Notes: a model not told the origin generated them from the letters alone. A DNA stretch of 12,416 nt from Gemmatimonadota bacterium (GCA_020431545.1 JAGQIB010000154.1:1-12416), one strand, 5' to 3'. Shown: positions 5,626 through 12,416, counted from the stretch's first letter. Numbers and translations: made by a program.

Positions 5626-7686
5626 TTGTCCAAGCTCCTTCGTCGCCTGCCGGTGATTTCCGCGGCCGTGCTGATGACCGCCGTCCCCGCGCTCGCCTCG
5701 CGCAACGCGCCCCTGATCGACTACACGACCGTGAACCAGGACATGGTCGAGAAGGAATGCGCCAAGTCCCTCGCCCGCGCCGACGAGATCGTGGAAGAGA
5801 TGGTCTCCGTGAAGGGGCCGCGCACGTTCGAGAACACGATGATGCCTCTGAACGAGGTCAGCGTGCTCCTCGGGCAGACGTTCGGGCGCTACGCGTTCAT
5901 GGGCTACGTCGCCGACGATCCGGAGCTGCGCGAGACGGCGCGCTCGCAGGAGGAGGCGATGGACAAGTTCGGCGTGGACCTCGGATTCCGCGAGGACATC
6001 TTCGAGGCGGTCGAGGCGTACTCCAAGACGCCCGAGGCGAAGGCGCTGACCGGCGAGAAGGCGCGTCTGCTCGAGTTCACCCTGCGCGACTTCCGGCGGA
6101 ACGGCTTCGGCAAGAGCAAGGAAGTTCGCGACGAGGTGCAGGAGCTGAAGAAACGCCTCGTGGAGCTCGGCCAGTCGTTCGAGAAGACGCTCGCGGACTG
6201 GGAGGACTCGATCGAGGTCCCGCCGTCCCGCGCGGGCGGCCTGCCGGCGTCTTACCTGGAGGGTCTGAAGAAGGCGGACAACGGCAACTACATCGTCACT
6301 CTGGACTACCCCGACTTCTTCCCGTTCATGGACTTCGCGGAGGACGCGGAGCTCCGCCGCGAGATCATGGAGAAGTCCTGGAACGAGGGCTATCCGCAGA
6401 ACGTGGAGACTCTGGAGGAGGCGATCGCCGTCCGTGACCGGATCGCGCAGCTCCTCGAGTACCCCTCGTGGGCCGCGTACCGGGTGGAAACCCGCATGGC
6501 GAAGACGCCGGAGAACGTCAACGCGTTCCTCGAAGACCTGCGGGTGAAGGTCCGCCCGAAGTTCGAGCAGGACATCGCGCTCATGAAGTCCACGGTGGCC
6601 AAGGACGACCCGGACGGCGTGAACTACTGGGACTGGCGCTACTACCACAATCGCCAGATGAAGGAGCAGTACCAGGTCGATTCCGCGGAGATCTCGAAGT
6701 ACTTCCCGCTCGATCGCGTGCTCAAGGGCATGTTCGACATCACGCAGGAGATGTTCGGGATCCGCTACGAAGAGGTCAAGGACGCCAAGACCTGGAACCC
6801 GGACGTGCAGCTGTTCGAGATCTACGACGCCGCCTCCGGCGACTTCATCGCGGACTTCTACGTGGATCTCTTCCCGCGGGACGGCAAGTTCGGTCACGCC
6901 GCGGCGTTCCCGCTCCGCTCGGGCGGTCGCCAGGCGGACGGGTCGTACCGCACGCCGATCTCCGCGATCGTCGCGAACGTGACCAAGCCGACGGCCGACA
7001 AGCCCTCGCTGCTCACGCACGACGAGGTCGAGACGATGTTCCACGAGTTCGGTCACATCCTGCACCAGACGCTCACGCACGCGGAGCTCGATCGTTTCGC
7101 GGGCTCCGCGACGGAGCAGGACTTCGTGGAGGCGCCCTCGCAGAACCTCGAGCACTGGGTTTGGGAGCCGGCCGTGCTCGATCGCTTCGCGGCGCACTAC
7201 GAGACGGGCGAGAAGCTCCCGCGGGACATGCTGAACGGCATGATCGCCGCGAAGAACCTGAACTCCGGCATCAAGTGGCTGCGCCAGAACCTCTACGCCT
7301 CGCTCGACATGGCGTACTCGGCTCCCGGCGCGAAGAAGAACACGTCGGAGATCCTGACCGAGATGCACCCGATCTGCGGCTTCCCGAACACGCCGACCGG
7401 CCATTTCCAGGCGGGCTTCGGCCACCTGTTCGGTTACGACGCGGCGTACTACGGGTACCTGTGGTCCAAGGTCTACGGCGACGACATGTGGTCGGTGTTC
7501 GAGGAGAACGGTGTGCTCGCTCCCTCGATCGGCATGCGCTACCGCAAGGAGATCTACGAGAAGGGCGGCACGATGGACGGCGCCGACCTGCTCCGGAACT
7601 TCCTGGGCCGCGAGCCGAACAACGTCGCGTTCCTGAAGGACCTGGGTCTGGAGGTCGACTCGACGGAGCCGGTCGGCTCGAACTAG
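5626..7686 (+). CDS. Exported M3 family zinc oligopeptidase (thimet oligopeptidase-like)
   Basis: 686 aa, typical for peptidase family M3A (thimet oligopeptidase, OpdA, Dcp), which cuts short peptides. The zinc site is complete: HEFGH (His473, Glu474, His477) and Glu502 in FVEAPSQNLEHW, matching HEXXH plus a Glu 25 residues on. Other family signatures are DFYVDLFPRDGKFGHAA, TKPTADKPSLLTHDEVETMFHE (His473-Glu474 at its end), GYDAAYYGYLWSKVY and FLGREPNNVAFL. The N terminus is a signal peptide: basic LSKLLRR, hydrophobic LPVISAAVLMTAVPALA, probable cleavage after Ala-Leu-Ala. It therefore probably acts in the periplasm or outside, whereas OpdA is cytoplasmic. The TTG at 5626 is preferred because GAGG lies 7 nt upstream and the signal peptide starts exactly there. 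The substrate-binding loop after His600 appears one Gly shorter than usual (see findings). Transcribed alone and followed by a strong terminator. Confidence 0.93.
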   Translation: MSKLLRRLPVISAAVLMTAVPALASRNAPLIDYTTVNQDMVEKECAKSLARADEIVEEMVSVKGPRTFENTMMPLNEVSVLLGQTFGRYAFMGYVADDPELRETARSQEEAMDKFGVDLGFREDIFEAVEAYSKTPEAKALTGEKARLLEFTLRDFRRNGFGKSKEVRDEVQELKKRLVELGQSFEKTLADWEDSIEVPPSRAGGLPASYLEGLKKADNGNYIVTLDYPDFFPFMDFAEDAELRREIMEKSWNEGYPQNVETLEEAIAVRDRIAQLLEYPSWAAYRVETRMAKTPENVNAFLEDLRVKVRPKFEQDIALMKSTVAKDDPDGVNYWDWRYYHNRQMKEQYQVDSAEISKYFPLDRVLKGMFDITQEMFGIRYEEVKDAKTWNPDVQLFEIYDAASGDFIADFYVDLFPRDGKFGHAAAFPLRSGGRQADGSYRTPISAIVANVTKPTADKPSLLTHDEVETMFHEFGHILHQTLTHAELDRFAGSATEQDFVEAPSQNLEHWVWEPAVLDRFAAHYETGEKLPRDMLNGMIAAKNLNSGIKWLRQNLYASLDMAYSAPGAKKNTSEILTEMHPICGFPNTPTGHFQAGFGHLFGYDAAYYGYLWSKVYGDDMWSVFEENGVLAPSIGMRYRKEIYEKGGTMDGADLLRNFLGREPNNVAFLKDLGLEVDSTEPVGSN

Positions 7687-7755
7687 TCCGGCTCCCTCGG
7701 TCGGGCTCGAGTGCCGGCTCGAACGGACCCGGATCAGCGAACAGCGCTCCCCCCG

Positions 7756-7791
7756 GGCGCCCGTCTCCTCGTGAGGCGGGCGCCTTTTCTT
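7756..7791 (+). terminator. Intrinsic terminator after the M3 peptidase
   Basis: 12-bp stem GGCGCCCGTCTC (7756-7767) / GAGGCGGGCGCC (7773-7784) with one G-U pair and loop CTCGT, followed directly by TTTTCTT (7785-7791). It is 69 nt downstream of the peptidase stop and has the full form of a Rho-independent terminator. Confidence 0.9.
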
Positions 7792-7792
7792 G

Positions 7793-7850
7793 CCCCCCGG
7801 CTCCGGGGGGGGACGCTCGAGAGACGAGGGGGTCCCCCGAGTCGGGGGAC
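7793..7850. repeat. Two further G/C hairpins downstream of the terminator
   Basis: Hairpin 1: CCCCCCG (7793-7799) / CGGGGGG (7804-7810), loop GCTC. Hairpin 2: GTCCCCCG (7832-7839) / CGGGGGAC (7843-7850), loop AGT. Neither is followed by a T-run on either strand, so they are not classical terminators. They could reinforce transcript ends or block read-through between the peptidase and the next gene. Confidence 0.55.
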
Positions 7851-7916
7851 GGTTCGACCCGGTGCCTTCCCCCGGGCAGCCGAGACGAACGCGTCGCTTC
7901 CCGCTACGATGACGCC

Positions 7917-8342
7917 ATGAGTTCCCCGTGGCCGAAACTCGCCCCCGTACTCGCGGCAGCGCTCCTCGCGGCCGCGATGCTGTGGCTCGCCGGGGATCCG
8001 TTCCGACTGCCCGAACCCGGGGCCGACGGGGCGGGGCTACCGACCGTTGCCCTGCTCGCGCCCGACGGTCCGCAGGCCGCATTCCCCGCGCGCTTCGAGT
8101 GGGGCCCGGTGGTCGGGGCGGATCGCTACCGGATCACGGTGCGTCGCCTCCGGCCGGAGGAGGCGACACTCTTCCGGCAGTACGGCGAGACCACGCGGCT
8201 CGACCTCGACTGGGAGCCGGGCCAGGCGCCGCCCGACGGCGAGTACTCGTGGGAAGTGGTCGCGGAGCGCCTCGAGCGGCCGCTCGCGACGGGCTCGGCG
8301 CGTTTCACGGTGGGTCGCCCGGAGACCACGCCGGCCCCGTAG
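7917..8342 (+). CDS. Small membrane-anchored protein with a fibronectin III-like domain
   Basis: 141 aa; I do not recognise a named family. Residues 1-7 are short and polar with one Lys, 8-24 (LAPVLAAALLAAAMLWL) form a hydrophobic signal anchor or uncleaved signal peptide, 25-42 are a Pro/Gly-rich linker, and 43-133 read as one beta-sandwich. The latter has FEWGPVVGADRYRITVRR (60-77), TRLDLDWEPG (93-102), DGEYSWEVVAE (108-118) and ARFTV (128-132), the spacing of Trp/Tyr strands seen in FN3-like domains. It probably sits in the inner membrane facing the periplasm. ATG at 7917 is chosen because the hydrophobic segment follows at once. No Shine-Dalgarno is seen, but TACGAT (7905-7910) lies 6 nt upstream, as in leaderless transcripts. 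A four-codon frame ATG-ACG-CCA-TGA (7909-7920) overlaps this start. Coding assignment is good; function unknown. Confidence 0.7.
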   Translation: MSSPWPKLAPVLAAALLAAAMLWLAGDPFRLPEPGADGAGLPTVALLAPDGPQAAFPARFEWGPVVGADRYRITVRRLRPEEATLFRQYGETTRLDLDWEPGQAPPDGEYSWEVVAERLERPLATGSARFTVGRPETTPAP

Positions 8343-8379
8343 GACGGGACGGAAGCAGCCGCGGGAATCCCGAGAGCCG

Positions 8380-8414
8380 GAAAAACAGAAAGGCGGGGGA
8401 TCGCTCCCCCGCCT
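8380..8414 (-). terminator. Intrinsic terminator of the OPX-sat-cysC operon
   Basis: Read on the minus strand: AGGCGGGGGA (8414-8405) / TCCCCCGCCT (8400-8391), a perfect 10-bp stem with a 4-nt loop, followed by a T-rich tract TTCTGTTTTT (8390-8381). It lies 27 nt after the cysC stop. A second small hairpin (GACTC/GAGTC, 8430-8442) and the palindrome CACGATCGTG (8421-8430) sit between. On the plus strand the stem is preceded by A's and has no T-run after it, so it mainly ends minus-strand transcription but may also help stop the convergent small gene. Confidence 0.88.
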
Positions 8415-8441
8415 CTGCCTCACGATCGTGACTCGTGGAGT

Positions 8442-9041
8442 CTACTTGTGCTGCGCTCCCTGGGAGACCGCACCCGCGACGTGACCGTTCGAACCGGACG
8501 CCGGCAGGAAGCCGTTCTCGCGCAGGTAGGCAATGATCTTCGCGGCCGACTCCTCGGGCGTCTCCTGGTCGGTGTCGCAGATGATCTCGGGATCGGTCGG
8601 CTCGTCGAACGGATCGTCGATGCCGGTGAAGCCCTTGATCTCGCCCGCGAGGGCCTTCTTGTACATGCCCTTGACGTCGCGCTCGATGCACGCCTCGAGC
8701 GAGCAACGCGTGTAGACCTCGATGTAGTTCTCGCCGATGAGGTCACGCGCCCACTGGCGGCAGTTCTCGAACGGGGAGATCGCGGCCGCGATGACGGGCA
8801 CGCCGTTGCGCGTGAGCAGGTTGCACACGAACGCGATCCGGTTCAGGTTCGTCTCGCGATCCTCGCGCGAGAAGCCGAGCCCCTTCGACAGGTTCGTGCG
8901 AACCACGTCGCCGTCCATGATCTCGATCTTGCCGCGTTCCTTCTTGATCGTCTCGGCGAGGATCACGCTGATCGTGGACTTCCCGGAGCAGGGCAGGCCG
9001 GTGAACCAGATGGTGAATCCAGGGAAGGACATCTCTTTCAT
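8442..9041 (-). CDS. cysC: Adenylylsulfate (APS) kinase
   Basis: 199 aa, the usual size of stand-alone APS kinase, which phosphorylates APS to PAPS, the donor for sulfotransferases and for PAPS reductase. Seen: P-loop GLPCSGKST (15-23), IEIMDGDVVR (39-48, APS-binding DGD), GLGFSREDRETNLNRI (54-69), ISPF, RCSLEACIERDVKGMYKKAL and IKGFTGIDDPFDEP (lid and substrate loop). The P-loop has PCS where many family members have SGA; the essential Gly-Lys-Ser/Thr is intact. The last ~18 residues are Gly/Ala/Ser-rich and look unstructured. ATG at 9041 follows GAGGAA too closely for an ideal Shine-Dalgarno, so the second ATG (9032, protein MSFPGF...) is a real alternative. It lies 21 nt after sat and is the last gene before the terminator, so co-transcription with sat is very likely. 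Confidence 0.95.
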   Translation of the reverse strand: MKEMSFPGFTIWFTGLPCSGKSTISVILAETIKKERGKIEIMDGDVVRTNLSKGLGFSREDRETNLNRIAFVCNLLTRNGVPVIAAAISPFENCRQWARDLIGENYIEVYTRCSLEACIERDVKGMYKKALAGEIKGFTGIDDPFDEPTDPEIICDTDQETPEESAAKIIAYLRENGFLPASGSNGHVAGAVSQGAQHK

Positions 9042-9062
9042 TTCCTCGAATCGGGTGACAGG

Positions 9063-10220
9063 TCAGGCCGAGATCTCGGCGCGGGCTTCTTCCATCAGGA
9101 TCTTCGCGATTTCGGGGCGGGTGAACTCCGACGGGAGATCCTCGCCGTTCTTCAGCATCTCGCGGACCTTGGTGCCGCTCAGGATGAAGCGGTCCTCGGG
9201 ACCGGAGTTGCTGGTCTTCGGGGTGGCCATGCCGCCCGACTTCTTGCACCAGAACGCGTGCTCGAACTTCAGGATCTGGATCCCGAGCTCCTTCGGATCG
9301 AACTCCTCGAAGATCTGCTGCGCGTCGTACGTGCCGTAGTACGAGCCGACGCCCGCGTGATCACGGCCCACGATGAAGTGCGTGCAGCCGTAGTTCTTGC
9401 GCGTGATCGCGTGGAAGATCGCCTCGCGCGGACCCGCGTAGCGCATCGCCGCGGGATAGCACGCGAGCACGGCGCGATCCTTCGGGAAGTAGTGCTCCAG
9501 CAGAGCGTGGTAGCAGAGCATCCGCGTGTCGGCCTGGATGTCGTCCGACTTCGTGGCGCCCACCAGCGGATGGATCAGCGCGCCGTCCACCATCTCGAGC
9601 GCGCACTTGATCAGGTACTCGTGCGCGCGGTGGATCGGGTTGCGGGTCTGGAAGCCCACGACCGTGTTCCAGCCGAGCTCCTTGAACTTCGCGCGAAGCG
9701 GCGCGGGGTCGAGAAAGTGATCCGCGTAGTGGCCCTTGTCCGTGCGATCCACCACGTGGACGTCACCGCCGAGCAGGACGTCGCCCTGCGCGTACAGCGC
9801 GGCCACGCCCGGGTGCTCACCGTCGTCCGTGCGGTACACCTTCCGGGCCTCGTGCTTCTTGTCGCCCTCGTACTTCTCGCGGACGTCCATCACGGCCAGC
9901 AGCTGTCCGTCGCCACCGTGCAGTGCCGCGCGAGCGCCGATCGACTCCGCCGTCTCCTTGGAGACGCGCAGACCCAGCGGGAACGGCCAAGGGGTCCCGT
10001 CGGCGAGCCGCATCGTTTCCACGACGGCGCGGTAGTCCTTCTCCCCGAGGAATCCCGACAGCGGGCTCATCGCGCCCACCGCGATCATGTCGAGGTCGGA
10101 AACCTGACGCTCGTCCAGCGTCACCCGCGGCAGGTTCGCGGCTTCCGAAACCAGACGGTCCTTCTCGGCGCCCGTCACCATCCGATCGACCAGGGTTCCC
10201 CCGTGCGGCTCGATACTCAA
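9063..10220 (-). CDS. sat: ATP sulfurylase (sulfate adenylyltransferase), homomeric Sat type
   Basis: 385 aa, normal for the single-chain Sat family (unrelated to CysDN). It makes APS and pyrophosphate from ATP and sulfate in the cytoplasm. Seen: N-terminal SIEPHGGTLVDR, typical of bacterial Sat; the ATP-site QTRNPIHRAHE (191-201) with the HxxH pair His197/His200; HPLVGATKSDDI; YPAAMRYAGPREAIFHAI; GRDHAGVGSYY (285-295); and SGTKVREML near the end. The TTG start at 10220 is chosen because AAGGAG lies 6 nt upstream and the protein then begins MSIEPHGG. An upstream TTG (10235) and the long open frame into the exporter gene are less likely. It is 59 nt after the OPX gene and 21 nt before cysC. 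With APS kinase next door the pair produces PAPS; no cysH-like reductase or sulfotransferase is visible here. Confidence 0.96.
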   Translation of the reverse strand: MSIEPHGGTLVDRMVTGAEKDRLVSEAANLPRVTLDERQVSDLDMIAVGAMSPLSGFLGEKDYRAVVETMRLADGTPWPFPLGLRVSKETAESIGARAALHGGDGQLLAVMDVREKYEGDKKHEARKVYRTDDGEHPGVAALYAQGDVLLGGDVHVVDRTDKGHYADHFLDPAPLRAKFKELGWNTVVGFQTRNPIHRAHEYLIKCALEMVDGALIHPLVGATKSDDIQADTRMLCYHALLEHYFPKDRAVLACYPAAMRYAGPREAIFHAITRKNYGCTHFIVGRDHAGVGSYYGTYDAQQIFEEFDPKELGIQILKFEHAFWCKKSGGMATPKTSNSGPEDRFILSGTKVREMLKNGEDLPSEFTRPEIAKILMEEARAEISA

Positions 10221-10226
10221 CAGACT

Positions 10227-10232
10227 CTCCTT
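10227..10232 (-). promoter_or_regulatory. Ribosome binding site that sets the sat start
   Basis: AAGGAG on the minus strand with 6 nt to the TTG at 10220. It lies in the 59-nt gap between the exporter stop and sat. No promoter or terminator is evident in that gap, consistent with one transcript. Confidence 0.75.
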
Positions 10233-10279
10233 CAAGTTCGGCGTCTCCGCCGGTTCGATGCTCTCTCCCGAGAACGTTG

Positions 10280-12416
10280 CTACTGCGAAACCTGATCCGC
10301 CACGAGCACCACCGTGGCGAGGCTCGCGAGGATCGCCGCGGAATCGCGGAGGATGTTGCCCCACTGCACGGGGCGCCCCTCCTCCTTCCGCGGGACGATG
10401 ATGGTCGATCCCGGCTGCACCGGCGGATCGAACCAGAACTTCTTCACGCGCGCGGCCGCCCCCGTCGTGTACACGATGCGGGTCTGGCCCCGGTCGGCCT
10501 GGTTCGTCGTGCCGCCGGCGTTCGCGATGTAGTCCCCGATCGAGTGACCCTTCTCGTAGACGAGGCTCGTGGGCCAGCCCACCTCGCCCCGCACGGTCAC
10601 CGTCTTCGGCTCCTCGGGCACGAACAGCGAGTCCCCCGCGAAGAGGATCACGTTGTCGTTCGAACCGCGATCGCGCAGCGCCTTGTTCAGGTTCAGCGCG
10701 ACCCGCCCGAGCCCTTCCTTCTCGCGGAACAGGACGAACCCGTCCGGGTACGCGGTGGACTTCAGCCCGCCCGCCCGCTCCACGACCTCCGCGAGCGTCT
10801 CGCGGGGGTGACGGAGCGTGTACGCGCCCGGGAAGCGGACCTCTCCCGCCACCCTTACGTTCCGCTGCAACTCGTAGTTCGGGATCTCGCGCACGAACAC
10901 TTGATCCCACGGCTCGAGCGGGAACTCGTCCCCCGTTCGCGCCAGATAGTCCTCTCCGAGCGGCACGCGCATGATCTCCGCGGTCTGCTCGGTGACGTCC
11001 ACGGGTCCGACCCGCGAAACCTCGACGTCTCTCGTCCACGCCGACGGCAGCAAGCCGCCCGCCTGCAACAGGAGATCCCGGAGGGTCATCCCCTCCCGGA
11101 GCTCGTAGCGGCCCGGATTCCGGACCGCTCCGTGGATGTCCACCTCGGTGGAGTCCCGCAGGCTCCAGATCGAGTGGATCGTGACCTCGTCCCGCGGCGC
11201 GAGCCGGAGATCCGTTCCGGGATCCCCGGACAGCACCTCGGCCAGATCCACGGCCACCTGCTCGCGCCGGCCGTCCTCGTACGTGCGGACGACCTCCGCG
11301 CGCTCGAGCACCGCCGTTTCCAGCAGGCCACCCGCCCGGTGCAGCAGCCCCGACAGGAGCTCGCCGTCGCCGAGCTCGTACTTCCCGGGCCGTCGCACCT
11401 CGCCGGTCACCCGCACGAAGTTCCGGAGCCGATCGCCGACCGCGAAGAACGTGACCAGGTCGCCGTTCTCCAGCGACGCCCCTCCGTCTCGATTCCGGTC
11501 GAGATCGAAGATGCGACGGTCGTTCCCGGTCGCGGCCCGCTCCGACTCCGACAGGATCCGCTCGACCTGCACCCGAGCGTCCGCGTGCTCGGTCGGCCCG
11601 CCGGCGGTCTCCACGAGGCTCGCCAGGGTCTCCCCCGCGCGCATCTCGTACAGGCCCGGCTCGCGAACCTCGCCCCGCACCTCGACCCGGGGGCCGGAGG
11701 GCGGGATGAAGATCGTGTCGTCGTCCGTCAGGCGGATGTCCCCCTGGCGCTGGCCCTTGCGGAGATACTCGTAAACGTCCAGACGGGCCACCTCGCGGCC
11801 TCGCCGGATGACCCGAATGTCCCGCATCGACCCGTCCCCATCCGGCCCGCCCGCGTAAAACAACGCGTGGAAGGCCGTCGACGCCGCCGAGAGATCGTAG
11901 CCCCCGGGACGTCGCGCGCGCCCGACCACGAACGCGCGGATCACTCGCAACTCCCCGAGCGTCACGGAGAGGAACGTCGTTCCCTCTTGCTCCGTGAGTC
12001 CCGAGTACACCCGCTCGAGTCGACGCCGGATCGTCTCCCGCGCCTGTCCGAGCGTGAGTCCCGCCAGCACCACGCGGCCGACGTCCGGAAGGTTCACGCC
12101 CCCCTCGCGGTCCAGCTCGCGCTCCACGTGAAAGACCGTGTCGCCCCAGACGTCGAGGACGATCTGGTCGCCGGGACCGAGCGGGTAGTCCGGGTCGACC
12201 GGACCCGCCGCCGGCAGTCGGTAGCTCTCGGGGGAACTCGTGAACAGCTCGTAGCCGAACGGCACGAGCGCGTCGGTCTCCGGTTGCTTCTCCTCGTTGA
12301 TCTCTTCCGGCGCCTGGACGATCCGCTCCGCCGGTCGGTCACTCGTCTCCGCGGGAGTCGTCGCCGGGGCGGCCGCTCCGGTTCCCGGAACGCGGTTCCC
12401 CTGCTCCGCGACGAGT
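10280..12416 (-). CDS. Long OPX (Wza-like) polysaccharide export protein with six SLBB repeats (partial, N terminus beyond right edge)
   Basis: Outer-membrane channel component for capsule or exopolysaccharide export. The frame stays open to the window edge, so the N terminus and signal peptide lie outside; a GTG at 12265 (VPFGYELF) is internal, because the upstream frame encodes a Pro/Ala/Glu-rich linker as in other long OPX proteins. Counting from that Val, the polysaccharide-export domain is ~24-104 (YPLGPGDQIVLDVWGDT, GVNLPDVGRVVLAGLTL). Six SLBB units follow near 107-155, 193-240, 283-330, 374-420, 469-515 and 555-600, each with the pattern GEVRxPGxYxLRxGxTL...AGG. A hydrophobic C-terminal helix (ILASLATVVLVA, ~645-656) ends the protein. 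Wza itself has far fewer SLBB units, so this is the long form seen in several non-enterobacterial phyla. It is first of the visible operon with sat and cysC. Role is firm; exported polymer unknown. Confidence 0.93.
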   Translation of the reverse strand, partial: LVAEQGNRVPGTGAAAPATTPAETSDRPAERIVQAPEEINEEKQPETDALVPFGYELFTSSPESYRLPAAGPVDPDYPLGPGDQIVLDVWGDTVFHVERELDREGGVNLPDVGRVVLAGLTLGQARETIRRRLERVYSGLTEQEGTTFLSVTLGELRVIRAFVVGRARRPGGYDLSAASTAFHALFYAGGPDGDGSMRDIRVIRRGREVARLDVYEYLRKGQRQGDIRLTDDDTIFIPPSGPRVEVRGEVREPGLYEMRAGETLASLVETAGGPTEHADARVQVERILSESERAATGNDRRIFDLDRNRDGGASLENGDLVTFFAVGDRLRNFVRVTGEVRRPGKYELGDGELLSGLLHRAGGLLETAVLERAEVVRTYEDGRREQVAVDLAEVLSGDPGTDLRLAPRDEVTIHSIWSLRDSTEVDIHGAVRNPGRYELREGMTLRDLLLQAGGLLPSAWTRDVEVSRVGPVDVTEQTAEIMRVPLGEDYLARTGDEFPLEPWDQVFVREIPNYELQRNVRVAGEVRFPGAYTLRHPRETLAEVVERAGGLKSTAYPDGFVLFREKEGLGRVALNLNKALRDRGSNDNVILFAGDSLFVPEEPKTVTVRGEVGWPTSLVYEKGHSIGDYIANAGGTTNQADRGQTRIVYTTGAAARVKKFWFDPPVQPGSTIIVPRKEEGRPVQWGNILRDSAAILASLATVVLVADQVSQ

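Noticed and set aside
5275..8082. Minus-strand open frame of 935 codons opposite the M3 peptidase
   Set aside because: Composition is Arg/Val/Leu/His-rich without motifs, while the plus strand has a complete zinc peptidase with all catalytic residues.
8448..10295. Plus-strand open frame of 615 codons opposite cysC and sat
   Set aside because: Antisense shadow; the minus strand carries complete APS kinase and ATP sulfurylase signatures.
10221..11039. Extension of sat upstream into the exporter gene
   Set aside because: This part is out-of-frame exporter sequence; the TTG at 10220 has AAGGAG and gives the family N terminus SIEPHGG.
1..12416. tRNA, rRNA, CRISPR array, insertion sequence or attachment site
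   Set aside because: No cloverleaf or rRNA-like stretch, no regularly spaced identical repeats, no transposase or integrase motifs, and no terminal inverted repeats with target duplication were seen.

Overview
The window is G+C-rich throughout (roughly two thirds G+C by eye). It carries nine protein genes and no RNA gene, insertion sequence or CRISPR array that I can see. The long outer-membrane polysaccharide export (OPX) protein at the right edge implies a diderm (Gram-negative type) bacterium. Third-codon-position G/C bias, frequent GTG/TTG starts and the gene families fit a high-GC, perhaps poorly cultured, lineage (Gemmatimonadota, Eisenbacteria or myxobacteria-like groups are possible). 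I cannot assign a taxon from sequence alone.

Left part (1-5335) is a surface-polysaccharide divergon. On the minus strand a GDP-L-fucose-synthase-like sugar-nucleotide reductase/epimerase (1019-2017) overlaps by 4 nt a GT4 glycosyltransferase of WbuB/WcaI type (1022 to beyond the left edge). On the plus strand an AsnB-type glutamine amidotransferase (2220-4133) overlaps by 4 nt a second GT4 glycosyltransferase (4130-5335). The 202-bp space between the two arms holds a series of GGCCG-like boxes spaced close to multiples of 10 bp.

Middle part (5336-8342, plus strand) looks like unrelated cell-envelope functions. It has an exported M3 zinc oligopeptidase of the thimet oligopeptidase type (TTG start, signal peptide) followed by a strong intrinsic terminator, then a small membrane-anchored protein with a fibronectin-III-like domain.

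Right part (8380-12416, minus strand) is an apparent operon: an OPX protein with at least six SLBB repeats (N terminus beyond the right edge), then a homomeric ATP sulfurylase (sat), then APS kinase (cysC), closed by an intrinsic terminator. Sat and CysC together make PAPS, the sulfate donor for sulfotransferases. A PAPS module directly downstream of a polysaccharide exporter suggests a sulfated polysaccharide, and the amidotransferase/glycosyltransferase pair suggests an amidated sugar residue. Neither modification is proven: no sulfotransferase, flippase, polymerase or GDP-mannose dehydratase gene lies in this window.
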